Of a stretch of 64,000 nucleotides of DNA, positions 46,225-56,043 are shown piece after piece. The stretch spans positions 868,001 to 932,000 of the forward strand of contig NZ_QHLY01000012.1 of the NCBI RefSeq assembly GCF_003185895.1, given 5' to 3'. Each line of letters opens with the position of its first letter. Position 1 is the stretch's first letter. The position numbers and the translations under genes are program-made. Source of the stretch: Cryobacterium arcticum. Its GTDB lineage: Bacteria > Actinomycetota > Actinomycetes > Actinomycetales > Microbacteriaceae. The notes below the pieces were generated by a model. That model ran no database searches. It was given only the letters and a program-made list of their open reading frames with translations, and was not told where the DNA came from.

Positions 46225-48179
46225 GGTGTGGCGCCGGCGGCCGAGGCGAGCAGCACCGCGCCGTGGGCCAGCCAGGCGCCGAGCCATGCCAGCGCGAACA
46301 TGTAGCCGAATGCGATCAGCGGCCATCGCCAGCTGCCGGTTTCGCGCCGCATCACCCCGACCGTCGACATGCACTGCAACGCATAGACGAAGAAGACCAG
46401 CAGCGCGGCCACGGTGGGAGCGCTGAAGACGGGTTCACCCTCGTGGGCGCCATCCGTGTAGGTCATGGCCGCCAACGCGTCAGCGGGGTTGTCAGGGTCG
46501 GTGGCGGATGCGATCTGGCCGAGCGTGGCCACAAAGGCCTCCCGGGCCGACAGCGAGGCGAGCACCCCGACGTTGACGCGCCAGTCGAAACCGAGCGGGT
46601 CGAAGACGGGTTCTACGGCCCGGCCGATCGCGCCCGCCGCATTCGTGTCGAGCACGTATGCCGACACGGCGCCGTCGTCGGCGGGATCGAGTCCGGCGGC
46701 GCGGAGTTCCGCATCGGTGTGGAGCGGCAGGTTGAGCAACAGCCAGAGCAGGATCGTGGTGACCAGGATAATGCTGCCGCACTTCCGCAGGAACGCCGCG
46801 GCCGACCCCCACATCGACAGGGCAATGGACCGTAGGGTCGGAATCCGGTAGGGCGGCATCTCCATGTAGAACGGCATCAGCAGGCCGTCCCTGTCCTGGA
46901 CAGCCTTGACGATCCAGGCGGCGACCATGGCCGAGACGGCGCCGAGCAGGTACAGGCCGAACATGACCAGCCCCTGCACCTGCAGCGGGCCGAACCTCTC
47001 CTCCGGGCTCACCAACAGACCGATCAGCAGAATGTAGACCGGCAACCGGGCCGAGCAGGTCATCAGCGGGGCGGCCATCATCGTGGCGATGCGGTCCTTC
47101 GCCGAGGGCAGGGTGCGGGTGGCCATGATTCCAGGCACCGCGCAGGCGAACGACGAGAGCAGTGCGACGAAGGCGCGACCCTCGAGTCCGGCGGCACCCA
47201 TGACCCGGTCCATCAGGAAAGCCGCCCTGGACATGTAGCCGATGCCTTCCAGCAGGGAGACCAGCAGGAACATCAGCAGGATCTGCGGGAGGAAGATCAC
47301 GACCCCGCCGACTCCGCCGAGCACGGCGTCGCCGAGGAGCCCCGCGAGCCACGGCCAGGTGACGACCCGCTCGACCAGATCTGCCAGGCCGGCGAACAGC
47401 ACCTCGACCAGGCTTTGCAGAGGGGCGGCGAACGCGAAGATCACCTCGAAGAAGGCCACCATCACTGCGGCGAAGACCAGCGTGCCCCAGACCGGGTGCA
47501 GCAGAACGGCATCGATGCGTGCGGTGCGCCTGTCGGGCCCGGCCGGCTGGTACCGGGCCGTGAGGAGCACCGAATCCACCCACGAAGCCAGTTCGGCCGC
47601 GTCGGCCGGAGCATCCAGCACCGGCCGGGACCACTCGCGCCAGCTCGTCAGGGCGCTGCGCAGCTCCGCTATGCCGAGGCCCCGGTGCGCGATGACTCCG
47701 ACGACGGGCACGCCCAGTGCCCGCCCCAGCGCGGCGCTGTCGAGCGTGCCGCCGCGCGCGCCGAGTTCATCGGTGAGCGTGAGTGCGATCAGCGTGGGCT
47801 GGTGCAGCGCGAGAACCTCGGCAACCAGATGCAGAGACCGCCTGAGGGCGGTGGCATCGACGACCAGCACAAGCGCGTCGGGACTGCCGATTCCGGGCAG
47901 GTCACCGCTCAGGGCGCTCACGACGACCTGCTCGTCCGGGCTGATCGGACTGAGCCCGTACGTTCCCGGCAGGTCTTCCACCGCGAAACGCTGGGCATCG
48001 ACGGTCAGGAGCCCGGTGGATCGTGCGACCGTCACGCCGGGGTAATTGCCGGTCCTCGCGTTCAGGCCGGTGAGCCGGTTGAAAATGCTCGTCTTGCCGG
48101 CGTTCGGGCTGCCGACCAGCACGATCCGGGCGGCGTCGGAGGCAACTGACGTTGTGCCGCCGCTGTGGCAGGACTCCAT
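46221..48179 (-). CDS. feoB: ferrous iron transporter B
   Basis: 652 aa. The N-terminal G domain shows G1 GSPNAGKTS, GNYPGVTVARS and DLPGTYG; a helical spacer follows, then about 10 membrane helices including the Gate motifs with ACAVPGIMATR and CSARLPVYILLIG. It imports Fe(II) under GTP hydrolysis. Its ATG overlaps the feoA TGA by one base (TGATG); a GTG one codon earlier is also possible. Control is via the iron box upstream of feoA. Confidence 0.95.
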   Translation of the reverse strand: MESCHSGGTTSVASDAARIVLVGSPNAGKTSIFNRLTGLNARTGNYPGVTVARSTGLLTVDAQRFAVEDLPGTYGLSPISPDEQVVVSALSGDLPGIGSPDALVLVVDATALRRSLHLVAEVLALHQPTLIALTLTDELGARGGTLDSAALGRALGVPVVGVIAHRGLGIAELRSALTSWREWSRPVLDAPADAAELASWVDSVLLTARYQPAGPDRRTARIDAVLLHPVWGTLVFAAVMVAFFEVIFAFAAPLQSLVEVLFAGLADLVERVVTWPWLAGLLGDAVLGGVGGVVIFLPQILLMFLLVSLLEGIGYMSRAAFLMDRVMGAAGLEGRAFVALLSSFACAVPGIMATRTLPSAKDRIATMMAAPLMTCSARLPVYILLIGLLVSPEERFGPLQVQGLVMFGLYLLGAVSAMVAAWIVKAVQDRDGLLMPFYMEMPPYRIPTLRSIALSMWGSAAAFLRKCGSIILVTTILLWLLLNLPLHTDAELRAAGLDPADDGAVSAYVLDTNAAGAIGRAVEPVFDPLGFDWRVNVGVLASLSAREAFVATLGQIASATDPDNPADALAAMTYTDGAHEGEPVFSAPTVAALLVFFVYALQCMSTVGVMRRETGSWRWPLIAFGYMFALAWLGAWLAHGAVLLASAAGATP

Positions 48180-48508
48180 CACGAGGCTGCGCCTGCTTCG
48201 GTCATCACCGGTGGGTCGAGTTCGACCGTGACCAGGGCTGCCTGGGCGTCGCGCAGGCAGAGGTCGAAATCGCAGACCCGGTACACCGACGGGTCGCCGA
48301 GCGGCGCTCGGCGCAACGGGCGGATGGAGGTGCCCGGCAGCACCCCGAGGGCTCCGAGCCGGTCGGCGAGCCGCCGGCCGAGGTCACCGACCTCGGCGCC
48401 GACGGCCAGAACACGGCCGAGACGTCCGACCTCCAACTGGTCCAGGGTGAGGGTACCGGCGGAGCCTGGCCTGGCGGCACTTTCGTTGCTGCTGTGCACG
48501 GTTGTCAT
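48179..48508 (-). CDS. feoA: ferrous iron transport protein A
   Basis: 109 aa. SH3-like FeoA domain with LDQLEVGRLGRVLAVG and LADRLGALGVLPGTSIRPLRRAPLGDPSVYRV in order. It is an accessory subunit of FeoB. ATG at 48508 is used; GGGG lies 7 to 10 bases upstream, and an ATG two codons earlier is close to that site. A short non-conserved leader precedes the domain. Confidence 0.9.
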   Translation of the reverse strand: MTTVHSSNESAARPGSAGTLTLDQLEVGRLGRVLAVGAEVGDLGRRLADRLGALGVLPGTSIRPLRRAPLGDPSVYRVCDFDLCLRDAQAALVTVELDPPVMTEAGAAS

Positions 48509-48573
48509 CGGCATCCCCAGGATTCTGGTCTCTGTGGCCGCCGGTCGGCGACCCTCCCTCAGCGTAGGAGAGA

Positions 48574-48592
48574 TTAGGGTTGCCTTACCTTT
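48574..48592 (-). promoter_or_regulatory. DtxR/IdeR-type iron box upstream of feoA
   Basis: TTAGGGTTGCCTTACCTTT matches the consensus TTAGGTTAGCCTAACCTAA at 14 of 19 positions by hand count and lies 66 bases before the feoA start, covering a plausible promoter. Confidence 0.7.
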
Positions 48593-48693
48593 GTTCAGTC
48601 GCACAGATGTGCAATCGCCAGGTCGCCGCGGAGCGTTCACGTGCGCAGAAAAATTCCTGGAAATGATTTCGCCGACGCTCCGGATGCGGACAG

Positions 48694-48729
48694 AAAAAAC
48701 CCCCGATGACGATTGTCATCGGGGGTTTT
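48694..48729 (-). terminator. intrinsic terminator downstream of tRNA-Ala
   Basis: A 15-bp stem (AAAACCCCCGATGAC with its complement) closes on 4 bases and has T-runs on both strands. It stops the tRNA transcript and may also shield feoA. Confidence 0.85.
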
Positions 48730-48741
48730 ACTTCACTTCGG

Positions 48742-48814
48742 TGGATCCGAGGGGATTCGAACCCCTGACCCCCTGCATGCCATGCAGGTGCGCTACCAGC
48801 TGCGCCACGGACCC
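48742..48814 (-). tRNA. tRNA-Ala(GGC)
   Basis: 73 nt cloverleaf: acceptor GGGTCCG/CGGATCC with the G3:U70 pair that defines alanine tRNAs, D arm GCGC/GCGC, anticodon stem CCTGC/GCAGG around ATGGCAT (anticodon GGC), T arm AGGGG/CCCCT with TTCGAAT. Discriminator A73; the CCA end is not encoded. Confidence 0.97.
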
Positions 48815-48887
48815 AGACTTTGTTTCGAATTCCTCCGAAACAACTTCATTAGGTTACTACATGTTTTGAGTGCTCGCGAACCAAACG

Positions 48888-49319
48888 CTAGTCCTGGGCA
48901 TCAATTTCCACCGCAGATTCGATTCCGGCGTCGCCGGTGGGCTCGGCAGCGGCACGCGCGCTGGCCAGCTCGATGGGGATCACCGGGCAGTCCTTCCACA
49001 GGCGTTCGAGTGAGTAGTAGACACGTTCTTCTTCATGGAAAACGTGCACGACGAGGTCACCGAAGTCCACCAGGACCCACCGGCCTTCGGCGCGGCCTTC
49101 GCGGCGCAGCGGCTTATGACCGGCCTCGATCAGCTTGTCTTCGATTTCGCCGGCGATGGCGACGACGTTGCGTTCGGAGCGTCCCGTGACAATGAGGAAG
49201 ATGTCGGCCAACGGCAACGGGTTGGAGACGTCGATGGCAACGAGATCCTCCCCCGCTTTCGAGTCGGCGGCGGCGGCAGCCACCTTGAGGAGCTCGAGAG
49301 CGTGGGCAGAAGCGGTCAT
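48888..49319 (-). CDS. rsfS: ribosome silencing factor RsfS
   Basis: 143 aa. The DUF143/RsfS domain is visible (VAIDVSNPLPLADIFLIVTG, GRWVLVDFGDLVVHVFHEEERVYYSLERLW). It binds L14 and blocks subunit joining in starvation. A Glu/Ala-rich C-terminal tail of about 25 residues is extra. The ATG at 49319 starts the conserved domain and has AGGGAT about 10 bases upstream. It follows the membrane-protein gene and nadD. Confidence 0.92.
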   Translation of the reverse strand: MTASAHALELLKVAAAAADSKAGEDLVAIDVSNPLPLADIFLIVTGRSERNVVAIAGEIEDKLIEAGHKPLRREGRAEGRWVLVDFGDLVVHVFHEEERVYYSLERLWKDCPVIPIELASARAAAEPTGDAGIESAVEIDAQD

Positions 49320-49359
49320 CGATTGAATCCCTGAGTTAGTAAAAGCGAAATGGATGGCA

Positions 49360-50403
49360 TTAGTAGATGTTGAAGGCGTAACCGATGACGAACAGCGACA
49401 GAACGCCGATCGCCAGCACAGCAGCCGTGATGGCCAGCACTGTCGGCAGGGATGCGCCACGCTTTCGCGGCGGCGTCATCACGCCCCGGGTGGAGGTATG
49501 GGTGCTCACGGCGCGGCTGGCGCTCACCGGGGCCACATCGTTGTGGTGGCCGCCCTCGTCGAGTTGGTCCAGCATTCGGTCCATCTCCGAGGAATCGAAG
49601 AGGTTCGGAAGCTGGCCGGTCGCGCCGAGGCTGCGAGGAAGGTCGATGGAACCGGTGATCATGATCTCGCCGGTGCTGGTGATCGGGCCCGCGGTTCCCT
49701 GACGCGGGATGGCGGGGAGGATCAGTGCGTTCGTGGTGGTGGGAATTCCCCCGGCACCGACGCCTCGACCGACCAGGTCATCGAAGGTCTGGTCGTCACG
49801 ACGACCGATCTGCTGGATGTGGCCATCGTCGTCGTTGTCCACTGACCAGTGCCCGAGGGGCGGGTTCAGACCTGTGGAGCCCGTGTCGACGGGGGCGGGT
49901 TCGGCTGCAGCCGCCTCGCCGGTGTTCGAGGCTCGAGGCGCCGGCGCGGCAGGCACGACCCCAGGAACAGACTGCCCGGCGGTGTCGTCGTTGGTCTCGT
50001 TCTCGCCCACACTGGCGGAAGCGGCGGCTTGCAGCGCGCGCAATTCCCGGCGGGTGAGGGTGCGACCGAGGTCGATGTCGGGATGCGGCTCCGGAATCGG
50101 CAGCGGGGCGGGCGGTGCCGCGCGCTGCGGTTGTGCCGCCCGAGGGGTCTCCGCGGCGCGCTGCGGCTCGGCGGGGCGCACGGGGACAGGCTCCGCCGTG
50201 CTCTCGACGATGGGCTTGGCTGTGCTCTCGGCGGGGCTCTCGGCGACCGGCGAGGTGTGCCGGGAGTGGTGGTGCTGCTCGTCAAGCGGAGCGGGAGCGG
50301 CGTCGGCGGCAGAAGCAGCATCGGCCGAGACCGGTTCCTGTTCCCGTGCCAACTCGCGCAACTGTCGTCGCGTCAGTGGCTGCGGGCTATTACCCAACGT
50401 CAT
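49360..50403 (-). CDS. single-pass membrane protein between nadD and rsfS, unknown
   Basis: 347 aa. Mostly disordered Ala/Pro/Glu-rich, with a single transmembrane helix at the extreme C terminus ([22 protein letters not shown]). Two copies of a basic motif, LTRRQLREL (residues 10-18) and LTRRELRAL (116-124), stand out. No enzyme domain seen. The ATG overlaps the nadD stop (ATGA), so it is co-translated with nadD. No function assigned. Confidence 0.75.
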   Translation of the reverse strand: MTLGNSPQPLTRRQLRELAREQEPVSADAASAADAAPAPLDEQHHHSRHTSPVAESPAESTAKPIVESTAEPVPVRPAEPQRAAETPRAAQPQRAAPPAPLPIPEPHPDIDLGRTLTRRELRALQAAASASVGENETNDDTAGQSVPGVVPAAPAPRASNTGEAAAAEPAPVDTGSTGLNPPLGHWSVDNDDDGHIQQIGRRDDQTFDDLVGRGVGAGGIPTTTNALILPAIPRQGTAGPITSTGEIMITGSIDLPRSLGATGQLPNLFDSSEMDRMLDQLDEGGHHNDVAPVSASRAVSTHTSTRGVMTPPRKRGASLPTVLAITAAVLAIGVLSLFVIGYAFNIY

Positions 50404-50993
50404 GCCACACTCCGATACAGATGGTGCTTTGAGATGTACTGGACAACCCCGTCGGGAACCAAGTACCAGACCGGGAAACCCCGGTTCACACGTGCCCGGC
50501 AGTCGGTGGACGAAATGGCCAGAGCCGGAACCTCCAACAAGCTTACGTCCTGGTTAGGCAATCCTGAAATGCTCAGGTCGTGTCCCGGGCGACTCACAGC
50601 CACGAAGTGCGCCAGCTTCCAGAGCTCGGCCACGTCTTTCCAGCCGAGGATCTGGGTGATGGCATCGGCACCGGTGATGAAGAACAGCTCGGCATCCGGG
50701 CGCTCGGCGTGGAGGTCTCGCAGGGTGTCGATGGTGAAGGTGGGTCCGGTGCGGTCGATGTCGACCCGGCTCACGGTGAAACGCGGGTTGGAGGCGGTGG
50801 CGATCACGGTCATCAGATAGCGGTGCTCTGCGACGGTCACGCCGGCCTTCTGCCAGGGCTGGCCGGTCGGCACGAAGATGACCTCGTCGAGGTCGAAACT
50901 CTGCGCGACTTCGCTTGCCGCAACCAGGTGCCCGTGGTGAATGGGGTCGAAAGTGCCGCCCATCACGCCGATGCGGGGGTGGTGCCGAGTCAC
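50400..50993 (-). CDS. nadD: nicotinate-nucleotide adenylyltransferase
   Basis: 197 aa from GTG 50993, the usual length. The nucleotidyltransferase motif [16 protein letters not shown] is at the N terminus and the C-terminal [10 protein letters not shown] (ISSTxxR) is present. It adenylates nicotinate mononucleotide in NAD synthesis. The GTG has no clear ribosome binding site but lies 13 bases after the preceding small gene, so coupling is likely. Confidence 0.93.
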   Translation of the reverse strand: MTRHHPRIGVMGGTFDPIHHGHLVAASEVAQSFDLDEVIFVPTGQPWQKAGVTVAEHRYLMTVIATASNPRFTVSRVDIDRTGPTFTIDTLRDLHAERPDAELFFITGADAITQILGWKDVAELWKLAHFVAVSRPGHDLSISGLPNQDVSLLEVPALAISSTDCRARVNRGFPVWYLVPDGVVQYISKHHLYRSVA

Positions 50994-51006
50994 GGTCAGC
51001 CGAGTG

Positions 51007-51213
51007 TCAGTGGCCGCCGTGGCTGGCCGCGCCACCGTGGGCTGCGGCGTAGGCGTTCGCCTTGGCGCTGTGGCGGTTGGCCACATCCCGGAAGCTCCAG
51101 ACGACGAAGCCCAGCGCGGCGAAGACGATCAGGGCGATCATTCCATAGGTCCAGGTGGGTATCGGCAGCTCGGTGTGCTCGACCTCGGCAAGGACAGCGG
51201 TCAGGAACAACAT
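51007..51213 (-). CDS. 68-aa membrane protein
   Basis: An acidic N terminus ([14 protein letters not shown]) precedes one transmembrane helix ([19 protein letters not shown]) and a His/Gly/Ala-rich tail ([12 protein letters not shown]). GGAG lies 5 bases before the ATG. Similar small proteins occur between proA and nadD in related genera; function unknown. The 136-base gap to proA may hold the promoter (a TAGACT hexamer is visible). Confidence 0.7.
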   Translation of the reverse strand: MLFLTAVLAEVEHTELPIPTWTYGMIALIVFAALGFVVWSFRDVANRHSAKANAYAAAHGGAASHGGH

Positions 51214-51349
51214 GGAATCTCCGTTCAGAAAAGGGGGCACAACACACGGCGCTTGCGGTACGCGCGGTGCCGCGACCAGTCTAGCGGGGGTCTTCTGACG
51301 ATCCGGGGAGAACAGCGGCGCTCGGTCACCGAATCTGCCGGCTGACGAA

Positions 51350-52693
51350 TCAGGCCCGGACCTGGCCGGTTCCGCGCACGATCCATTTGGTGCTGGTGAG
51401 CTCAGGCAGCCCCATCGGCCCCCTGGCGTGCAACTTCTGGGTGGAGATGCCGACCTCGGCGCCGAAGCCGAATTCGCCACCGTCGGTGAAGCGGGTGGAG
51501 GCGTTCACCATCACCGCCGCCGAGTCGACCTCGTTGAGGAATCGTTCGGCGTTGACGATGTCGTTGGTGATGATGGCTTCGGTATGGCCGGTGGAGTAGT
51601 GGCGGATGTGCGCGATGGCGTCGTCGAGATCCGTGACCACCCGCACGGCCAGGTCCAGGCTCATGTACTCGGTGGCCCAGTCCTCCTCGGTGGCCGGAAC
51701 CGCCGCGGGGTAGATCTCCCGCACCGCGGCATCCCCGTGAATGGTCACGCCGGATTCCGCAAGCTTGGCCAGCACGCCGGGCAGAAGCCTGACGGCAGCG
51801 GCCTCGTGCACGAGGACGGTCTCGACGGCGTTGCACACGCTCGGACGCTGCACCTTGGCGTTGTGCACGATGTCGGAGGCCCAGGATGCGTTGGCGGAGT
51901 CGTCGAGGAAGATGTGCACCACCCCGGCACCGGTCTCGATCACCGGCACCTTCGATTCCGTGACCACGGCCTGGATCAGGCCGGCGCTGCCGCGTGGGAT
52001 CAGCACATCGACGTGTCCGCGGGCCTGCATCAACTGGGTCGCACCCGCCCGGCCGAACGGATCGATGGTCTGCACGGACTCGGCCGGCAGTCCGGCAGCG
52101 ACGAGTGCCCCCTGGATCAGCCCGACCAGCACCCGGTTGGAGTTTTCTGCCGCTGTGCCCCCGCGGAGAACGCTGGCGTTGCCGCTCTTGAGCGCAAGGG
52201 CTGCGATGTCGACGGTCACATTGGGCCGGGCTTCGTAGATCACGCCGACCACACCGAACGGCACCCGCACCTGGCTGATCTTGACGCCGTTGGGCAGGCT
52301 GCTCCCCCGCACGACCTGGCCGACGGGGTCGGTGAGCTGCTCGATGTCTTCCACGGCGTCGGCGAGCGAGCGGATGCGGGCCTCGTCGAGGGTCAGCCGG
52401 TCGAGCAATCCGGCGCTCAGGCCGGCGGCGCGGCCGGCGTCGAGGTCGAGCGTGTTCGCGGCGACGATCTCGGTCACATTGTCACGGAGCGCCTGGGCGA
52501 TACCGCGCAGGGCGCTGTTCTTCACCTGGGTGGGAGCCGCCGCCAACGTCAGCGATGCGGTTCGGCTCGCGACCAACAGGTCGGTGAAGGCAGAGGCCTC
52601 GTCGACGCTCAGGCCACGCACTACCGGAGCGACCGGAACGGATCCCTCTACCCGGGCTGCAGGACGCGTGGAGGCGGAAAGAGTCTCTGACAT
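51350..52693 (-). CDS. proA: glutamate-5-semialdehyde dehydrogenase
   Basis: 447 aa. The ALDH-fold ProA motifs are intact: VPFGVVGVIYEARPNVT, catalytic Cys in QRPSVCNAVETVLVH, and GGEFGFGAEVGISTQKLHARGPMGL. It reduces gamma-glutamyl phosphate to the semialdehyde in proline synthesis. An N-terminal extension of about 30 residues precedes the conserved start. It follows proB by 4 bases. Confidence 0.96.
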   Translation of the reverse strand: MSETLSASTRPAARVEGSVPVAPVVRGLSVDEASAFTDLLVASRTASLTLAAAPTQVKNSALRGIAQALRDNVTEIVAANTLDLDAGRAAGLSAGLLDRLTLDEARIRSLADAVEDIEQLTDPVGQVVRGSSLPNGVKISQVRVPFGVVGVIYEARPNVTVDIAALALKSGNASVLRGGTAAENSNRVLVGLIQGALVAAGLPAESVQTIDPFGRAGATQLMQARGHVDVLIPRGSAGLIQAVVTESKVPVIETGAGVVHIFLDDSANASWASDIVHNAKVQRPSVCNAVETVLVHEAAAVRLLPGVLAKLAESGVTIHGDAAVREIYPAAVPATEEDWATEYMSLDLAVRVVTDLDDAIAHIRHYSTGHTEAIITNDIVNAERFLNEVDSAAVMVNASTRFTDGGEFGFGAEVGISTQKLHARGPMGLPELTSTKWIVRGTGQVRA

Positions 52694-52697
52694 TTCC

Positions 52698-53522
52698 CTA
52701 GTTTAGGGCAGAACGGACCGCTCGGGCCGGGGCGGCCGGCTCGAACCAGGTGCCGACGTGGTCGCCCCTGAGTGCTTCGGCGACGAGGGCCGTCGAGGTC
52801 ACCAGCACGGCCGTTCCGGCCTCAGCGGCGATGCGAGCGGCCGAGACCTTGGTACCGGCGCCCCCGGTTCCCACGCCCGAGAGGGAGGAGCCGAATTCGA
52901 CCCCGGGCAGGGTGTCACCGAAGCTGACCTGATCGATGGGTTCTGCTCCCGGCAGGTGCGGCGGCTTCGTGTACAGGGCGTCCACGTCGCTGAGCAGCAC
53001 CAGCAGGTCGGCCTTGACCAGGGTGGCGACCAGGGCGGCGAGCCTGTCGTTGTCACCGAATCGGATCTCGTGCGTGGCGACGGTGTCGTTCTCGTTCACG
53101 ATCGGCAGGATGCGCAGCCCCAGCAGGCGTTCCATGGCGCGTTGCGCATTGCTGCGGGGTGACGCGTTGTCCAGGTCACCGGCGGTCAGGAGCACCTGGC
53201 CAGCGATGATGTCGTACCGGTCGAGGCTGTCCTGGTAGCGGAAGATCAACAGGTTCTGGCCGACGGAGGCTGCAGCCTGCTGGGTGGCCAGGTCGGTGGG
53301 GCGCTCGTCGAGCTGCAGGTAGGGCATGCCGGTGGCGATGGCGCCGGAGGACACCAGCACCACCTCGGCACCGCGACCGTGTGCGGAGGCAAGCGCGTCG
53401 ACGAGCGGAGCGATCTGGCCCACGTTCGCCCCGCTGATCGACGACGACCCCACCTTGACCACGATGCGGGCCGCCGTGGCGACGCCACTGCGATCCAGCG
53501 GGCGCCTTCCCCCGTCGCTCAC
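52698..53522 (-). CDS. proB: glutamate 5-kinase
   Basis: 274 aa amino-acid kinase: VVKVGSSSI at the N terminus, [29 protein letters not shown], and [17 protein letters not shown]. It ends after the kinase domain; the C-terminal PUA domain of the 370-aa enzymes is absent, as in several actinobacteria. Its ATG overlaps obgE (ATGA). Confidence 0.95.
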   Translation of the reverse strand: MSDGGRRPLDRSGVATAARIVVKVGSSSISGANVGQIAPLVDALASAHGRGAEVVLVSSGAIATGMPYLQLDERPTDLATQQAAASVGQNLLIFRYQDSLDRYDIIAGQVLLTAGDLDNASPRSNAQRAMERLLGLRILPIVNENDTVATHEIRFGDNDRLAALVATLVKADLLVLLSDVDALYTKPPHLPGAEPIDQVSFGDTLPGVEFGSSLSGVGTGGAGTKVSAARIAAEAGTAVLVTSTALVAEALRGDHVGTWFEPAAPARAVRSALN

Positions 53523-55102
53523 TCGGAGTCGCCCTCCTTGGCCCGGCGACGGGCGGCGTTGTTCTCCGTGACTTCGCCTTCACCGGCGTTGTACTCTTCT
53601 TCGCCGGTCGACCACATGCCGGCCTCGCGTTCGCGGATGAGCTCGGCCCGCGCGGCGGACTTGGCGTCCATGCGCTTGAGGTATTCCTCGCGACGCTCGT
53701 TGCTGGTGCGGCGTTTGGAGTCATCCATCCGGCTGTCGGTGCCACGCGGGGCGGTGATCAGCTCTGCCGTGGAGGTGAGGGTGGGCTCCCAGTCGAAGAT
53801 CATGCCGTCGCCCGGGCCGATCACGACTGTCGAACCGGCGACAGCGCCGGCCTTGAACAGTTCGTCTTCGGTACCGAGCTTCGCCAACCGGTCGGCGAGG
53901 AAGCCGACGGCCTCGTCGTTCTTGAAGTCGGTCTGCTGCACCCAACGCTCGGGCTTGGCGCCGAGGATGCGGAAGATGTTCCCGAACGAGCCACCCTCGA
54001 CGCGCACGATGAAGCCGCTGTCGTCGACGGGCTTGGGGCGGATGACGATGCGCGGCTTGAGCGCAGCGGCCTCGGCACTGGAGATCCGGCCGGCTTCGAC
54101 GGTCTCGGCGAGAGCGAAGTTCAGCTGGCGCAGGCCCTCGTGGCTCACCGTGGAGATCTCGAAGACCCGGTAACCGCGTTCCTCGAGGTCGGCCTTGACG
54201 AAGGCGGCGAGCTCGCGACCCTCCGGCACGTCGATCTTGTTCAGGGCGATCAGCTGCGGGCGCTCGAGCAGCGGAGTCTGACCCTCCGGCACCGGGTAGG
54301 CAGCGAGTTCGCCCAGGATGATGTCGAGGTCGCTGAGCGGATCACGGCCAGGGTCGAGGGTGGCGCAGTCGAGCACGTGCAGCAGGGCGGTGCAGCGTTC
54401 GACGTGACGCAGGAACTCGAGGCCGAGGCCCTTGCCCTCGCTGGCGCCTTCGATCAGGCCGGGAACGTCGGCGACCGTGTAGCGCACCTCTCCGGCGTCG
54501 ACGACACCGAGGTTGGGCTGCAGGGTGGTGAAGGGGTAGTCGGCGATCTTGGGCCTGGCCGCGGAAATGGCGGCGATCAGGCTGGACTTTCCGGCCGACG
54601 GGTACCCGACCAGGGCGACATCCGCCACGGTCTTCAGCTCGAGGTAGACGTCACCCTCGTAGCCGTAGGTGCCGAGCAGGGCGAAGCCGGGGGCCTTGCG
54701 CTTGGTCGAGGCGAGGGCTGCGTTGCCGAGTCCGCCCTGGCCGCCGGGTGCCACGACGATGCGGTAGCCGGGCTCAGTCATGTCGGCGAGCTCGTTGCCT
54801 TCGGCGTCCTTGACGACGGTGCCGAGCGGGACCGACAGCTCGATGACGTCGCTGCCGTAGCCGTTGCGGTGGTCACCCATACCGGGTCCGCCGTTGGCGG
54901 AACTGCGGTGGGGAGAGCGGTGGTACGCGAGCAGCGTGGTCACCTGCGGGTCGGCGACGAGCACGATGTCGCCACCGTTTCCACCGTTTCCGCCATCGGG
55001 TCCGGCGAGAGGTTTGAACTTCTCGCGCTTGACCGAGACACAACCGTTTCCTCCGTTGCCCGCTCGCAGATGCAGCGTGACTTGGTCAACGAACGTGGCC
55101 AT
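53519..55102 (-). CDS. obgE: GTPase ObgE/CgtA
   Basis: 527 aa. Glycine-rich Obg fold ([25 protein letters not shown]), G domain with [19 protein letters not shown] and NKID, then the OCT domain and a charged tail of about 80 residues typical of actinobacteria. It acts in late 50S assembly and stress control. AAAGGGG precedes the ATG. A terminator lies between rpmA and this gene. Confidence 0.96.
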   Translation of the reverse strand: MATFVDQVTLHLRAGNGGNGCVSVKREKFKPLAGPDGGNGGNGGDIVLVADPQVTTLLAYHRSPHRSSANGGPGMGDHRNGYGSDVIELSVPLGTVVKDAEGNELADMTEPGYRIVVAPGGQGGLGNAALASTKRKAPGFALLGTYGYEGDVYLELKTVADVALVGYPSAGKSSLIAAISAARPKIADYPFTTLQPNLGVVDAGEVRYTVADVPGLIEGASEGKGLGLEFLRHVERCTALLHVLDCATLDPGRDPLSDLDIILGELAAYPVPEGQTPLLERPQLIALNKIDVPEGRELAAFVKADLEERGYRVFEISTVSHEGLRQLNFALAETVEAGRISSAEAAALKPRIVIRPKPVDDSGFIVRVEGGSFGNIFRILGAKPERWVQQTDFKNDEAVGFLADRLAKLGTEDELFKAGAVAGSTVVIGPGDGMIFDWEPTLTSTAELITAPRGTDSRMDDSKRRTSNERREEYLKRMDAKSAARAELIREREAGMWSTGEEEYNAGEGEVTENNAARRRAKEGDSE

Positions 55103-55126
55103 GGAATGCCCCTTTCAGGTGGCGAG

Positions 55127-55163
55127 AAAAAAACATGAGGACGAGCCGAAGCCCGCCCTCATG
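55127..55163 (-). terminator. intrinsic terminator between rpmA and obgE
   Basis: CATGAGGGCGGGC pairs with GCTCGTCCTCATG around a TTCG-type loop, followed on the minus strand by seven T. It lies 21 bases after the rpmA stop, so obgE-proBA would receive only read-through or have its own promoter. Confidence 0.9.
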
Positions 55164-55183
55164 CTGAAAAGCTGTGGTGATGC

Positions 55184-55441
55184 CTAAGCGGCAGCTACCA
55201 CGATGTTGACGACCTTGCGGCCACCCTTTGCACCGAACTCAACCGAGCCGGCCTCGAGGGCGAAGAGGGTGTCGTCGCCGCCACGGCCGACGTTCACGCC
55301 GGGGTGGAAGTGGGTGCCGCGCTGACGGACGATGATCTCGCCCGCGCCGACAACCTGACCGCCGAAGCGCTTCACGCCGAGGCGCTGAGCGTTGGAGTCA
55401 CGACCGTTGCGAGTGGAACTCGCACCTTTTTTGTGTGCCAT
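55184..55441 (-). CDS. rpmA: 50S ribosomal protein L27
   Basis: 85 aa, starting [16 protein letters not shown], the canonical bL27 N terminus that reaches the peptidyl transferase centre without a cleavable leader. [14 protein letters not shown] follows. Gene order rplU-rpmA is universal; the gap is 18 bases. Confidence 0.98.
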   Translation of the reverse strand: MAHKKGASSTRNGRDSNAQRLGVKRFGGQVVGAGEIIVRQRGTHFHPGVNVGRGGDDTLFALEAGSVEFGAKGGRKVVNIVVAAA

Positions 55442-55459
55442 TAGTTATTCTCCTCGGGC

Positions 55460-55768
55460 CTAGGCGATGCCGGTGACCTGAACGCGAGTGAGCTCCTGAC
55501 GGTGCCCCTGACGCTTCTTGTAACCGGTCTTGTTCTTGAACTTCTGGATGACGATCTTCGGGCCGCGGAGGTCGTTGAGGACCTCGGCAGTGACCTTGAC
55601 CTTGGCCAGTGACGAAGAGTCGGAGGTGATCTTGTCGCCGTCGACGAGAAGCACGGCGGCCAGCTCGACGTTGCCGTCCTTGTCAGCCTTGATTCGGTCC
55701 ATCGTGACGATGGTCCCGACCTCTACCTTCTCCTGCCGCCCACCGGCGCGCACAACTGCGTAAACCAC
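55460..55768 (-). CDS. rplU: 50S ribosomal protein L21
   Basis: 102 aa bL21: [20 protein letters not shown] at the N terminus and [16 protein letters not shown] near the C terminus. It binds 23S rRNA with L20. A leader of about 138 nt precedes it, of the sort that carries autoregulatory structures in other bacteria. Confidence 0.98.
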   Translation of the reverse strand: MVYAVVRAGGRQEKVEVGTIVTMDRIKADKDGNVELAAVLLVDGDKITSDSSSLAKVKVTAEVLNDLRGPKIVIQKFKNKTGYKKRQGHRQELTRVQVTGIA

Positions 55769-55912
55769 TTTACGTACCTATCTCTGGGGAACCCCGGGGG
55801 CTCCGATTCCTATGATGGAAAGTTACCGAGTGCAAATGGGCCAAGTCGGACCATCTCACTTCAGAAAACCTTGGGCGTTACGTGGACATAGCCCTACGCA
55901 CACCAACACTGA

Positions 55913-55941
55913 ACTTTAGCTGGTTCCGCTGCCCCGGTCAA
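55913..55941 (-). promoter_or_regulatory. promoter of rplU-rpmA
   Basis: TTGACC, a 17-base spacer and TAAAGT on the minus strand, close to the sigma-70-type consensus. The predicted start, about 55906, gives a leader of about 138 nt to the rplU ATG; it contains a GGGG/CCCC hairpin near 55790. Confidence 0.75.
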
Positions 55942-56043
55942 ACCAACTTCGTACCGCGTGTCGCGACCTGCCTGCACACGGCAGAACCGACCACTCGATA
56001 AGTGTACTCGCGTCGCCCCGGAGTTCCCGGAGGACACTCCAGA

